Assembly (NCBI GenBank): GCA_900314255.1 | Contig: OMUP01000141.1 | Coordinates: forward strand, 1 to 56,555 | From: an uncultured Lachnospiraceae bacterium | GTDB lineage: Bacteria > Bacillota > Clostridia > Lachnospirales > Lachnospiraceae | Direction: 5' to 3' | Length of the DNA stretch: 56,555 nucleotides | Part shown: piece by piece, positions 41,183 to 49,804 of the stretch | How positions within the stretch are numbered: the first letter of the stretch is position 1 | How the letters are laid out: each line of letters opens with the position of its first letter | Translations under genes and position numbers: made by a program | Notes under the pieces: generated by a model | Database searches by the model: none | What the model was told of the DNA's origin: nothing | What the model saw: only the letters and a program-made list of their open reading frames with translations

Positions 41183-42205
41183 ATGAAAAAAAGCCGCCGG
41201 AGGAAGCGGACAAAACATCTCTTCATAATACTGCTGATATATCTGCTTGCCGCATACACCGCAGCTGTCAATTTTATGGTCAGCGCCGCTCTGGTTCCTT
41301 CCTTCATGCAGAAACTGGACGCCTTTCAGACAATTTCCGACGAGTCCTTTTCCGAGCTTGTCCAGACCGATTCGCTCACCGAAAATGCGAACGCACAGTC
41401 TGCCGTGACAGATGAATGGATGGACTCTGTCACGCACGAAAATCAGACCGTCACGACTTCGGACGGTTATACACTGGACGCGGAAATTTTTGACCCGGCG
41501 CCAGGCGGCACTGAGCTTACCGCTCAGGACAATTCCCACACCTGGGTGCTTCTTCTGCACGGCTACACCGGATGGAAACAGGATATGTACCCGTACGCAT
41601 GCTGGTACAGCCGGATGGGCTGCCACTGCGTCGTGCCGGATCTGCGGGCGCAGGGCTCCTCGGAAGGTGATTTCATCGGCATGGGTGCAACCGACCGGTA
41701 CGACTGCCTTCTATGGCTCGACCGGATTCTGCAGCTCGACCCGCAGGCAAAAATCATCATCCACGGGCAGTCCATGGGCGCCGCCACAGCTCTGATGATG
41801 AGCGGACTGCCGCAGCTTGTTTCAGGTCAGTACCCGGTGACAGCCATCATTTCCGACGCTTCCTATACAGACGCCGCCTCGATGTTCGTCGACAAGGCGA
41901 AGGAATGGTTCAACGTTCCGCCGGCTCTCTTCGTGCCGGCCGCCGCCGTGTGCCTTAAACTGCGGGGCGGCTACTGGCTCTACAGTGCCTCCGCAATCGA
42001 CGCCGTGAAAAAGAGCAGCATTCCGACTCTGTTTATCCACGGAACCGAGGACAAAATGATCGACGTATCCGCGTGTACAGAATTGTACGACGCAGCCGCC
42101 TGCAGAAAACAGATTCTGCTCGTGTCCGGGGCAGGACACTGTCAGGCTGCCCAGGCCGACCCCGTCACATATTTCCAGACGATAAAGGACTTTGCGGGGC
42201 TCTGA
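41183..42205 (+). CDS. Membrane-anchored alpha/beta hydrolase
   Basis: 340 residues. A very basic start (MKKSRRRKRTK) and one membrane helix (about 11-33) anchor the protein with the enzyme outside. The alpha/beta-hydrolase core shows the oxyanion segment LLLHGYTGWKQD, the nucleophile elbow IHGQSMGAA (Ser), Asp in FIHGTEDKMID and His in SGAGHCQA. YqkD-type peptidase/esterase proteins are similar; the substrate is unknown. AAAGGAGG lies eight bases before the ATG. It is divergent from the GtaA-like gene and ends 16 bases from the convergent patatin gene, without a clear terminator. Confidence 0.88.
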   Translation: MKKSRRRKRTKHLFIILLIYLLAAYTAAVNFMVSAALVPSFMQKLDAFQTISDESFSELVQTDSLTENANAQSAVTDEWMDSVTHENQTVTTSDGYTLDAEIFDPAPGGTELTAQDNSHTWVLLLHGYTGWKQDMYPYACWYSRMGCHCVVPDLRAQGSSEGDFIGMGATDRYDCLLWLDRILQLDPQAKIIIHGQSMGAATALMMSGLPQLVSGQYPVTAIISDASYTDAASMFVDKAKEWFNVPPALFVPAAAVCLKLRGGYWLYSASAIDAVKKSSIPTLFIHGTEDKMIDVSACTELYDAAACRKQILLVSGAGHCQAAQADPVTYFQTIKDFAGL

Positions 42206-42221
42206 CGTACTTTTCCTTCTC

Positions 42222-43145
42222 TTACTGCGGATTCTTCTCCAGATATTCCCGCAGCCTGTCAATCTCACCGTACATGTCATTGTATCCGCGGTAGTAGATC
42301 TGGGCCAGCCTGTCCACATCCGGCTCAAAGCGCCCCACTTCCAGCGGTACACTCGGTGCAATTGTAAAATTCCGCCCCGCCATGGCATCGGCCTCGATCC
42401 GCTCCAGAAGAGAATTGTAGTTCATCGGATTCAGCTCCAGGCCCTTCTCAAACTCCGGATACTGGTGATATAAGAAGCGGTTGACCGGCGCTGTCGTAAT
42501 CTTCGTCACATCGGCCCTGTAGGCTCTGTCGCGCGTCTTCACGACAATGATGCGCTTGAACTCCTGTCTCACGGCCCAGTCATACGGAATATTGGTGCTC
42601 CCTGTCGCACCGCCGTCAAGATACAGCCTGCCGCCAATTTCAACCGGTCTGGACACGTACGGAACCGTGGCAGAAGCCTGAATCGCCTTGAAAATATCAC
42701 GGCATTTTCCGCGCTCAAAATACGCCGGCCTGCCCGTCACCACATCCGTCGCACATACAAGAAAACGGCGTCGCGGGTCATTGAACCGCTCGAGATTAAA
42801 CGGAAAATCTTTCATCAGCTCGTCGTACAGATAGGAAAATCCGGTGATGCCGTGATCATGCCGCATGGCTCCCAGCCCGATGTAATTGCTGTCGTGCCGG
42901 AACTCCAGGTTGATCCGTGCGCACCAGCCGATCTGCCCCGCCACGTAGCCGGCGCCGCACATCCCGCCGGCGGATACGCCGATGACAGTCTGAAAGTTGA
43001 GATCATTTTCCATGAGGGCGTCGAGCACCCCCTGCGAGTAGAGGCTGCGGAACGCGCCGCCCTCCAGCACCAGACATCCTGCTGTGATGTTGTCTGAAGC
43101 TTCCCCCTTCGGGAGATTGTCCGTGCCTGTAAATTGTCTGTTCAT
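42222..43145 (-). CDS. Patatin-like phospholipase
   Basis: 307 residues. The patatin catalytic dyad is clear: oxyanion loop LVLEGGAFRSLYSQGVLD, nucleophile Ser in GVSAGG (GxSxG), and Asp in LYLDGGATGS (DGG). The family hydrolyses acyl lipids; it is of the bacterial YjjU/RssA type and is probably cytoplasmic. The ATG at 43145 lies ten bases after the S66 peptidase stop, with GAGGGG just upstream; the frame continues upstream into that gene but is not used. Last gene of the mecA-S66-patatin operon. Confidence 0.9.
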   Translation of the reverse strand: MNRQFTGTDNLPKGEASDNITAGCLVLEGGAFRSLYSQGVLDALMENDLNFQTVIGVSAGGMCGAGYVAGQIGWCARINLEFRHDSNYIGLGAMRHDHGITGFSYLYDELMKDFPFNLERFNDPRRRFLVCATDVVTGRPAYFERGKCRDIFKAIQASATVPYVSRPVEIGGRLYLDGGATGSTNIPYDWAVRQEFKRIIVVKTRDRAYRADVTKITTAPVNRFLYHQYPEFEKGLELNPMNYNSLLERIEADAMAGRNFTIAPSVPLEVGRFEPDVDRLAQIYYRGYNDMYGEIDRLREYLEKNPQ

Positions 43146-43155
43146 ATTCCCCTCA

Positions 43156-44190
43156 TCACCGGCCAAAATCGTACCGGATGCTGAAATTCTCCGTATCCGC
43201 GCAGATCCTGCCCCACGCTCCCGTGACAAATGGCACGGCCGGCGGAAGGTGTCCGAGATCTGCGTCAAAAATCACCGGCTTCCCGAGATCTCTTATCACA
43301 CCGAGCGCCGCTTCGTGAGCGTCAAGTCCCATCACCGCGGCGCCGTTAAGCGGACGTCCGAAAACAAAGCCGGAAGCCGCCTCAAACCAGCCTGCCTCGC
43401 GCATCTGCCACAGCGACCGGCGGATGGCCAGCGGATTCAGATCGCACGCCTCCAGAAACCAGACGATTCCTTCCCCGCCATAGCGGCTGTTAAATTCCTG
43501 CACCTTGTCATATTTCGTGCCGCACAGAATTGTCAGGATATCCAGGCAGCCGCCGAGCAGCCGTCCCTCCATGGCCGTCTCCCGCACGGCTTTTCCGCCT
43601 TTGCACAGTGTGAGCACTTTCTTTTCTGTGCAGTTGTACGGCGCCAGCGGATTGTCCTCTGTTTTCAGGGACTGTGTCTCATACGCCGCAAACCCTGAAA
43701 CGGTGGTGCGCCCGCCGCAGAAAAGTTCCATGTCCTGCCGGATTGACTCGTGCCACGGCTTCATTCCGAAGGAAGGTGCACACGGGCAGTAAATCGAAGC
43801 GGTATCCAGGATGGTCGGAAGTGTAAACGTAAGATTGGTGTTGTCAGAATATCCGGCGAAGAACTTCGGCTTAGCCTCCGCGAGCCGGTCAAAATCCACA
43901 TTCGAAAGCGTCCCGCACATCAGTTCTCCGCCGCCAGCCGAAAGAATGATGTCAACACTGCTGTCCGTGTAAAGCGACATGAATTCTCTGGCGCATTCCT
44001 TCGGATCCGTGGATATTCCGATTCCGTCATCCATAAAGCAGTCCGGGGTCGTTCTGACCCGGTATCCCATATCCTGAAACACCCGCAGCGCATTGCCGAA
44101 AGCGCTCGCATACGGCTCGCTCACGCAGCCGAACGACGGTGCCGTGACGCCGATCGTACCGCCCTTTGGAAGGAAATCCGGAATTTTCAT
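43156..44190 (-). CDS. S66-family peptidase (LD-carboxypeptidase/MccF-like)
   Basis: 344 residues. The Ser nucleophile is in FAGYSDNTNLTF (about residue 112), preceded by the Gly-rich LSAGGGELMCG. The expected Glu is in the WFLEACDLNPL segment and the His in DADLGHLPPAVPFV near the end. S66 enzymes cleave L,D-peptide bonds in recycled cell-wall peptides (LdcA) or detoxify peptide-nucleotides (MccF); the insert around SIYCPCAPSFG is more MccF-like. Start codon and mecA stop overlap as ATGA, showing coupling. Confidence 0.88.
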   Translation of the reverse strand: MKIPDFLPKGGTIGVTAPSFGCVSEPYASAFGNALRVFQDMGYRVRTTPDCFMDDGIGISTDPKECAREFMSLYTDSSVDIILSAGGGELMCGTLSNVDFDRLAEAKPKFFAGYSDNTNLTFTLPTILDTASIYCPCAPSFGMKPWHESIRQDMELFCGGRTTVSGFAAYETQSLKTEDNPLAPYNCTEKKVLTLCKGGKAVRETAMEGRLLGGCLDILTILCGTKYDKVQEFNSRYGGEGIVWFLEACDLNPLAIRRSLWQMREAGWFEAASGFVFGRPLNGAAVMGLDAHEAALGVIRDLGKPVIFDADLGHLPPAVPFVTGAWGRICADTENFSIRYDFGR

Positions 44191-44846
44191 AAATATTTCC
44201 TCACTTTGTTCACGGCATTGCCGTCGATGAACGGTTTCGAATGCTCCATCAATTCGTCCTGATGCACCTGCGTCGTGTTGTGATCCGCCTGTGCAAAATC
44301 AAGCAGTCTCAGCCGGAACGCCTTGTACTTCTCCTCCGACGCGCGGTTTCTGCTCACAAAAAGCAGATACCGGCCGTCCTCCGCCTTGCGGAGACTGTTG
44401 TCAATTCCCCAGGTCTTGCCGTTCTGCTGCGCAAATTTCTCAAAATCTCCCAGCGTGGCAAATGCGTAAATCCTCGTCTTCGTCTCCGCAGATGCCGGTC
44501 TTTTCATCTCTCTGGGCCGGTTTGCTTCCCTCGTCTTGGGTGCACTGCCCATGCGCTTCTCGAGATCACTTTTCAGATCATCGAACATGTCTTCGACATT
44601 GTTTTTTGCCGAGACCGTCAGAACGGTGGTCTGGTCCGGCTGCTGCGCCATTGAAATCGACATGACATGTCCCTGGAGATGAATACCGGTCTCTTCCTCC
44701 GCCTTCTGGCAGATATCGGTGATAAATGATTTGATCTTTTCAGAATCCTGCGCGATGAAATCGTGCATCGTAAGATTGTAATCTTCAAAATCTCTCTTGT
44801 CTAACACACACTTGAACGAATTGGAAGCGACTTTGATGAACTTCAT
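44187..44846 (-). CDS. mecA: Adaptor protein MecA
   Basis: 219 residues. An N-terminal domain (KRDFEDYNLTMHDFIAQ) recognises substrates and a C-terminal domain (TRIYAFATLGDFEKFAQQ) binds ClpC, with a charged linker of Arg/Lys/Glu between (about 105-125). MecA delivers regulators such as ComK in Bacillus to ClpCP (family knowledge). AAAGGATC precedes the ATG. It has its own promoter just after the tsf terminator and a long GC-rich hairpin in its leader. The S66 peptidase and patatin genes follow in the same unit. Confidence 0.9.
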   Translation of the reverse strand: MKFIKVASNSFKCVLDKRDFEDYNLTMHDFIAQDSEKIKSFITDICQKAEEETGIHLQGHVMSISMAQQPDQTTVLTVSAKNNVEDMFDDLKSDLEKRMGSAPKTREANRPREMKRPASAETKTRIYAFATLGDFEKFAQQNGKTWGIDNSLRKAEDGRYLLFVSRNRASEEKYKAFRLRLLDFAQADHNTTQVHQDELMEHSKPFIDGNAVNKVRKYL

Positions 44847-44866
44847 TCTGATCCTTTCTTCTCTCA

Positions 44867-44900
44867 GACAGGGCGGCAGCTGGCTGCCGCCTGGCCTGTC
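44867..44900 (-). promoter_or_regulatory. GC-rich leader hairpin of mecA
   Basis: On the transcribed strand the inner stem GGCGGCAG-CCAG-CTGCCGCC (forward 44872-44891) is extended by an outer GACAG/CTGTC pairing. It lies between the promoter and the ribosome binding site; a role in translation control or stability is inference. Confidence 0.55.
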
Positions 44901-44921
44901 CCGTTTCTTCGTTCCGGTTTC

Positions 44922-44930
44922 ATTATATCA
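44922..44930 (-). promoter_or_regulatory. Extended -10 promoter of mecA
   Basis: TGA plus TATAAT on the minus strand begins at the last T of the tsf terminator T-run; the -35 position falls within the terminator hairpin loop. Confidence 0.65.
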
Positions 44931-44961
44931 AAAAAGGAGCCCTCTGAAATCAGAAGGCCCC
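44930..44961 (-). terminator. Intrinsic terminator after tsf
   Basis: On the minus strand an imperfect 12-base stem, GGGGCCTTCTGA with TCAGAGGGCTCC, is followed by six T. Confidence 0.82.
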
Positions 44962-44986
44962 TCTTTCATAATAATTTCAGGATTGA

Positions 44987-45919
44987 TTACTTCGCAGCCT
45001 GTGCCTGTGCAGCAACTTCCGCGGCAAAATCCTCATTCTTCTTCTCAAGTCCTTCGCCTGTCTCGAAGCGGACGAACTTCTTGATGGTGATGTGTGCGCC
45101 ATTTGCCTTCGCCACGGAATCAACATACTGCTTGACGCTCTGCTTGCCGTCCTCAGCCTTTACGTAGATCTGGTCGAGCAGGCAGATTTCCTTCAGCTCC
45201 TTGTTCAGACGGCCCTTTACGATGCCGGTGATAACCTTCTCCGGAGCATTCGGCTTTTCGTTCTTCGCAGCAGCTGTGAGAACTTCGGTCTCCTGAGCGA
45301 TGTAAGCCGGATCTACTTCCTTGTCGCTTGTGTAAACCGGGCGGAGAGCTGCAGCCTGCATGGCAACATTTTTGCCCATCTCGCGGATCTCGTCGTTGAT
45401 CACATCGGTCTGTACATCAACAAGAACGCAGATCTTGCCGTCCATATGCGTATATCCTGCAACAAAGCCATCCGGTTCCTCAACCTGGGCAAAGCGGCGG
45501 ATCTTGAGGTTCTCACCGATAACAGCGATCTGGCCCTTCAGTGCCTCTTCAACTGTCTTGTCCGGCTCTGCTTCCGACTTCTCGGCGAGGAAACTCTCGA
45601 TATCAGCAGCTTTTGTATTAAGAGCCTGCTCAGCAACAGTCTTTACATAATTTCTGAACTTTTCGTTCTTTGCCACGAAGTCGGTCTCGGAGTTAACCTC
45701 GACAACGGCAGCCTTCTTGTCGTCGCCAGCGATCATGCAGATACCTTCTGCCGCGATACGGCCTGCCTTCTTGGCAGCCTTGGCCATACCGTTCTCGCGA
45801 AGGAACTCAACAGCCTTGTCCATATCGCCGTCAACGGCATTCAGAGCCTTTTTGCAGTCCATCATGCCGGCGCCGGTCATCTCACGTAACTCTTTAACCA
45901 TCGATGCGGTAATTTTCAT
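44987..45919 (-). CDS. tsf: Translation elongation factor Ts
   Basis: 310 residues. EF-Ts exchanges GDP for GTP on EF-Tu. The N-terminal UBA-like domain MKITASMVKELREMTGAGMM and the EF-Tu contact motif VEVNSETDFVAKNEKF are intact, followed by the two core subdomains (ADIESFLAEKSEAEPDKTV, IRRFAQVEEPDGFVAGYTH). Length is typical. AGGAG precedes the ATG. It is transcribed with rpsB 47 bases upstream, the standard order. Confidence 0.98.
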   Translation of the reverse strand: MKITASMVKELREMTGAGMMDCKKALNAVDGDMDKAVEFLRENGMAKAAKKAGRIAAEGICMIAGDDKKAAVVEVNSETDFVAKNEKFRNYVKTVAEQALNTKAADIESFLAEKSEAEPDKTVEEALKGQIAVIGENLKIRRFAQVEEPDGFVAGYTHMDGKICVLVDVQTDVINDEIREMGKNVAMQAAALRPVYTSDKEVDPAYIAQETEVLTAAAKNEKPNAPEKVITGIVKGRLNKELKEICLLDQIYVKAEDGKQSVKQYVDSVAKANGAHITIKKFVRFETGEGLEKKNEDFAAEVAAQAQAAK

Positions 45920-45966
45920 GTTTGTGTTCTCCTGGTCAAAAACAACAGTATATGTCTGGGAATGAA

Positions 45967-46740
45967 TTACTCAGCGTCGGAAGCGGTCTCCTGCTGTCCT
46001 GCCTCTTCGGCCGGCTGTTCCTCAGCATCGGACTCCTCGGCAGCCTTTGCAGCCTCGTCGCCCTGCTTGGCCTCGATGACAGCATCAGCCATCTTGGAGA
46101 CAATAAGACGTACGGCGCGGATTGCATCATCATTGCCCGGGATGACGAAATCAAGCTCATCCGGATCGCAGTTCGTGTCGCAGATACCGATCAGCTCGAT
46201 GCCCAGAGAATGAGCCTCGTTTACGCAGATCTTCTCCTTCTTCGGATCAACGATGAAGATAACATCCGGAAGGCGCTTCATATCGCGGATACCGTTCAGG
46301 TTCTTGTGAAGCTTGTCCAGCTCCTTGCGCAGATTGATAACTTCCTTCTTCGGAAGGCGGTCAAATGTGCCGTCCTCTTCCATCGTCTCAATCTCCTTCA
46401 TCTTCTTGATGCGGGACTGAATTGTGCGGAAGTTGGTGAGCATGCCGCCCAGCCATCTCTCGTTTACGTAGAACATGCCGCAGCGCTCAGCTTCCTGCTG
46501 AATGGAATCCTGTGCCTGCTTCTTCGTGCCTACGAACAGAACGGTGCCGCCGTTGGCAACAACATTCTCGATTTCCTTGTACGCGGCGTCAACCATTCCT
46601 ACAGACTTCTGCAGGTCGATGATATGAATGCCGTTGCGCTGTGTGTAGATGTACGGAGCCATCTTAGGGTTCCATCTTCTCGTCTGATGGCCGAAATGTA
46701 CGCCTGCTTCCAGCAGCTGCTTCATGGATACTACACTCAT
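45967..46740 (-). CDS. rpsB: 30S ribosomal protein S2
   Basis: 257 residues. The start [20 protein letters not shown] and the blocks [20 protein letters not shown] and [20 protein letters not shown] are diagnostic of S2. After about residue 228 there is an acidic low-complexity tail ([17 protein letters not shown]) beyond the S2 core, common in related clostridia. GGAGG lies seven bases before the ATG. The leader (about 110 bases from the 46857-46862 -10) contains a GCGGGA-GGAA-TCCCGC hairpin and may be an autoregulatory site. Confidence 0.98.
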   Translation of the reverse strand: MSVVSMKQLLEAGVHFGHQTRRWNPKMAPYIYTQRNGIHIIDLQKSVGMVDAAYKEIENVVANGGTVLFVGTKKQAQDSIQQEAERCGMFYVNERWLGGMLTNFRTIQSRIKKMKEIETMEEDGTFDRLPKKEVINLRKELDKLHKNLNGIRDMKRLPDVIFIVDPKKEKICVNEAHSLGIELIGICDTNCDPDELDFVIPGNDDAIRAVRLIVSKMADAVIEAKQGDEAAKAAEESDAEEQPAEEAGQQETASDAE

Positions 46741-46856
46741 TTTGTACCTCCGATAGGTTTTTCTTTTGCGGGATTCCTCCCGCCGCTCGACCGCGAAGCC
46801 TCGCCCGCGGCACCACGCAGCGATCCACCCGCATGCTTAATGCACATACGAACAGA

Positions 46857-46886
46857 AGTATAGCAAAGTAAAAGCCGCGCTGTCAA
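46857..46886 (-). promoter_or_regulatory. Promoter of rpsB-tsf
   Basis: On the minus strand TTGACA (forward 46881-46886) and TATACT (46857-46862) are 18 bases apart. The -35 hexamer lies in the loop of the codY terminator. Confidence 0.8.
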
Positions 46887-46911
46887 CACCCGTTTGACCG
46901 CCGCGGCTTTT
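46868..46911 (-). terminator. Intrinsic terminator after codY
   Basis: On the minus strand AAAAGCCGCGG (forward 46901-46911) pairs with CGCGGCTTTT (46870-46879), ending in a T-run. The loop holds the rpsB -35. Confidence 0.75.
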
Positions 46912-46914
46912 CTT

Positions 46915-47664
46915 CTATAAAATATCGTAAATTCTCTCATTGATGACCCGGACCGAAGTGCCCAGGCGTCCGCCGGATTTTGTCTCGAGAATCCCGGCGC
47001 TGACGCATTTTTTCAGAGCATTGACAACGGAAGCACGCGCCACGCCGATGGAGTCGGCCAGTGTTGTCCCGACGATGACCTGATCGCCGCTTTTTACACG
47101 GGCAAGTACTGCCCGCAGTGCCGTCATCTCCGAGCGGGAAAGCGTCTCGACAACTGCCTTCACGTTCTGTTCACTGCGCAGATCCGCCGCTTTTTCTTCC
47201 TTCAGCGAGCGGAATATTTCCATGCCGATCACAGTCGCGCCGAACTCACAGATGATGATGTCATCGATGCTCAGCGTTCTGTCCCTGAACGTTACCAGCA
47301 GCGTGCCCAGCCGGCTTCCGGCCAGGACTACAGGAGAGACCAGGCACCGGCAGCCGTTCGGATTTTCAATGCCAAGCAGCCCCGGGTCTGTATTTTCGCT
47401 TGTTGAAAGGACATTTACAAGCCGCTGATTGATTTTCTGGTCAAGCCGGCTTCCGGTCTGGGCACAAGCGAGTGCAGGGATCATCCGCTCTCCCGGCACC
47501 ACACCGCGCCCCAGCACTCTGCCCCGCTGCCCGATCACATACACATCGGACTTGAGGATGTCACTCATCACCCCGCAGATATCGCTGAATTCAATTCTGG
47601 GAGCAGAATACTCATGGAGAAGCTTTTCGATCCGTCTGGTATTGTCCAGAAGTTCAACACTCAT
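46915..47664 (-). CDS. codY: GTP- and branched-chain-amino-acid-sensing regulator CodY
   Basis: 249 residues. The N-terminal GAF-like sensor (MSVELLDNTRRIEKLLHEY, DVYVIGQRGRVLGRGVVPGE) and C-terminal winged helix (LADSIGVARASVVNALKKC, SGGRLGTSVRVINERIYDI) match CodY throughout. CodY controls metabolism and nutrient uptake genes in low-GC Gram-positives by binding AATTTTCWGAAAATT-like boxes (family knowledge). It begins three bases after the topA stop, with GAGGAAT overlapping the end of topA, and ends in a terminator shared with the rpsB promoter. Confidence 0.97.
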   Translation of the reverse strand: MSVELLDNTRRIEKLLHEYSAPRIEFSDICGVMSDILKSDVYVIGQRGRVLGRGVVPGERMIPALACAQTGSRLDQKINQRLVNVLSTSENTDPGLLGIENPNGCRCLVSPVVLAGSRLGTLLVTFRDRTLSIDDIIICEFGATVIGMEIFRSLKEEKAADLRSEQNVKAVVETLSRSEMTALRAVLARVKSGDQVIVGTTLADSIGVARASVVNALKKCVSAGILETKSGGRLGTSVRVINERIYDIL

Positions 47665-47667
47665 ACT

Positions 47668-49734
47668 TTATTCCTCTTCCACATATCCGCAGTCCGGATT
47701 GCTGCAGACTTTCTTTTTTCCGCGGAATACCATATACGAACCGCAGCGCGGGCAGTTTTCACCGGCCGGACGGTTCCAGCTCATGAAATCGCAGTTCGGA
47801 TTATCTTCACATCCGTAATAGATCCTGCCCTTGCGCGTCCGCTTGATGACAACTTCCTTTCCGCACTTCGGGCATTTCACGCCGATCTTTTCAAAATACG
47901 GCTTTGTATTGCGGCACTCCGGAAATCCCGAGCACCCGAGGAACTTTCCGTGAGGGCCGTACTTTATCAGCATCGGACGGCCGCAGACATCGCACTTCAC
48001 ATCGGAGACTTCGTCGGCGATCTTGACCTCGGCCAGTTCTTTCTCCGCCTTGTTCACGGATGCCATCAGATCCGGATAAAAATTCTCGATGATTGTCTTC
48101 CAGCGGACATTGCCCTGTTCTACGCCGTCAAGCAGGGATTCCATGTTGGCTGTAAACTGAACATTGACGATCTCCGGGAATGCTTCGCACATCATCTTGT
48201 TGACCGCATCGCCCAGTTCAGAGACAAACAGATTTTTCCCTTCTTTTACGATATACCGTCTCTTGAGAATGGTCGAAATGGTCGGAGCGTATGTACTCGG
48301 CCGTCCGATCCCCTTTTCTTCCAGAGCATGAACGAGACTGGCTTCCGTGTAGTGTGCCGGCGGCTGCGTAAAATGCTGCTCCGGATCGGTGGACAGCAGC
48401 GTCAGCTTCGTGTCGGTGCTGATGCCGGCCGGAACGCTTGTTTTATCGTCCTTGTCCGCATCATCCTTATAGACGGAAAGGAAACCGTCAAAAAGCTTCT
48501 GGGATCCGGAAACCGTGAAGATGTACTCTCCCGCCGATATCCGCACCTGCGTCGCCGCAAACTTCGCCGCACTCATCTGGCTGGCGGTGAATCTTCTCCA
48601 AACCAGGCTGTAGAGCTTATACTGCTGCGGTGTCAGCTCTTCCTTGACCATCGCCGGCGTCAGCGTAATATCGGTCGGGCGGATCGCCTCGTGCGCATCC
48701 TGCACATGGTTCTCACCGGTCGCCTTCACAGCCGAAACCGGATGGCCGACATACTCATTTCCATAGTTTTTTCCGATATAATCGGCTGCAGCCGTCTGCG
48801 CTTCCTGCGCCACGCGCGTCGAATCGGTACGAAGATACGTGATGAGACCGATGGAACCGCGCCCTTTGATGTCAACACCTTCATACAGCTGCTGGGCAAT
48901 CTGCATCGTGCGCCCTGTTGAGAAATTCAGCTGCCGTGAGGCCTCCTGCTGCATAGTAGAAGTCGTGAACGGAAGCGGTGCCCGGCGGATCCGGTCGCTC
49001 GTCTTTACACTCTCCACGGCAAATTCCGCGCCATTCACCGCCTGAATGACCTTCTCGACATCCTCCCGGCTTTTCAGCTCAATCTTGCCTTTGCGGTCCC
49101 CGTAAAACTTCGCCGTGAACGGCCGCCTGCTCCCGGAAGCCTGCAGAGAAGCATCCAGTGACCAGTACTCTTCCGGAATAAAAGCTGCAATTTCATTTTC
49201 CCGGTCGCAGATGATGCGAAGCGCCACAGACTGTACGCGTCCGGCAGACAATCCGCGTTTGATTTTCTTCCAGAGGATCGGTGAAATTTCATATCCCACG
49301 ATGCGGTCGAGCACACGTCTTGCCTGCTGCGCGTCCACCAGATTCATGTCAATGGCTCTCGGCTGTTTTAAAGAAGCCTGAACAGCCTTTTTGGTGATTT
49401 CATTGAACGTAATCCGCTTCATATTCGAATCGTTCAGATCCATCGCCGCCGCCAGATGCCAGGAAATCGCCTCTCCCTCACGGTCCGGATCGGTTGCCAG
49501 ATACACGGTGTCTGCCTTCTTGGCAGCCTTCTTCAGACTTGCAAGAAGCGGTCCCTTGCCCCGGATGGTTATATATTTCGGCTCAAAGTCATGCTCCACA
49601 TCGATTCCAAGCTGACTTTTCGGGAGATCCCGGATGTGCCCCTGTGATGCCATGACCTCATAATTCTTGCCCAAAAATTTCTTGATAGATTTCACCTTTG
49701 CGGGTGACTCCACGATAACAAGATTCTTCTGCAT
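47668..49734 (-). CDS. topA: DNA topoisomerase I
   Basis: 688 residues. The N-terminal TOPRIM domain has LVIVESPAKVKSIKKFLG and DPDREGEAISWHLA. The catalytic Tyr is in IGLITYLRTDSTRVA near residue 295. The C-terminus carries three four-Cys zinc elements (CDVCGRPMLIKYGPHGKFLGC.., CPKCGKEV.., CPRCGSYM..CSNPDC). It relaxes negative supercoils. Start: the ATG at 49734 has GGAG five bases upstream; a GTG six bases earlier is possible. Member of the comM-dprA-topA-codY operon. Confidence 0.97.
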   Translation of the reverse strand: MQKNLVIVESPAKVKSIKKFLGKNYEVMASQGHIRDLPKSQLGIDVEHDFEPKYITIRGKGPLLASLKKAAKKADTVYLATDPDREGEAISWHLAAAMDLNDSNMKRITFNEITKKAVQASLKQPRAIDMNLVDAQQARRVLDRIVGYEISPILWKKIKRGLSAGRVQSVALRIICDRENEIAAFIPEEYWSLDASLQASGSRRPFTAKFYGDRKGKIELKSREDVEKVIQAVNGAEFAVESVKTSDRIRRAPLPFTTSTMQQEASRQLNFSTGRTMQIAQQLYEGVDIKGRGSIGLITYLRTDSTRVAQEAQTAAADYIGKNYGNEYVGHPVSAVKATGENHVQDAHEAIRPTDITLTPAMVKEELTPQQYKLYSLVWRRFTASQMSAAKFAATQVRISAGEYIFTVSGSQKLFDGFLSVYKDDADKDDKTSVPAGISTDTKLTLLSTDPEQHFTQPPAHYTEASLVHALEEKGIGRPSTYAPTISTILKRRYIVKEGKNLFVSELGDAVNKMMCEAFPEIVNVQFTANMESLLDGVEQGNVRWKTIIENFYPDLMASVNKAEKELAEVKIADEVSDVKCDVCGRPMLIKYGPHGKFLGCSGFPECRNTKPYFEKIGVKCPKCGKEVVIKRTRKGRIYYGCEDNPNCDFMSWNRPAGENCPRCGSYMVFRGKKKVCSNPDCGYVEEE

Positions 49735-49804
49735 ATTCACTCCGATTCTTTCCAGATAAACAAGCTAAAGCATATTCCAAGGGATACGGAATGTCAAATG
49801 CCGA

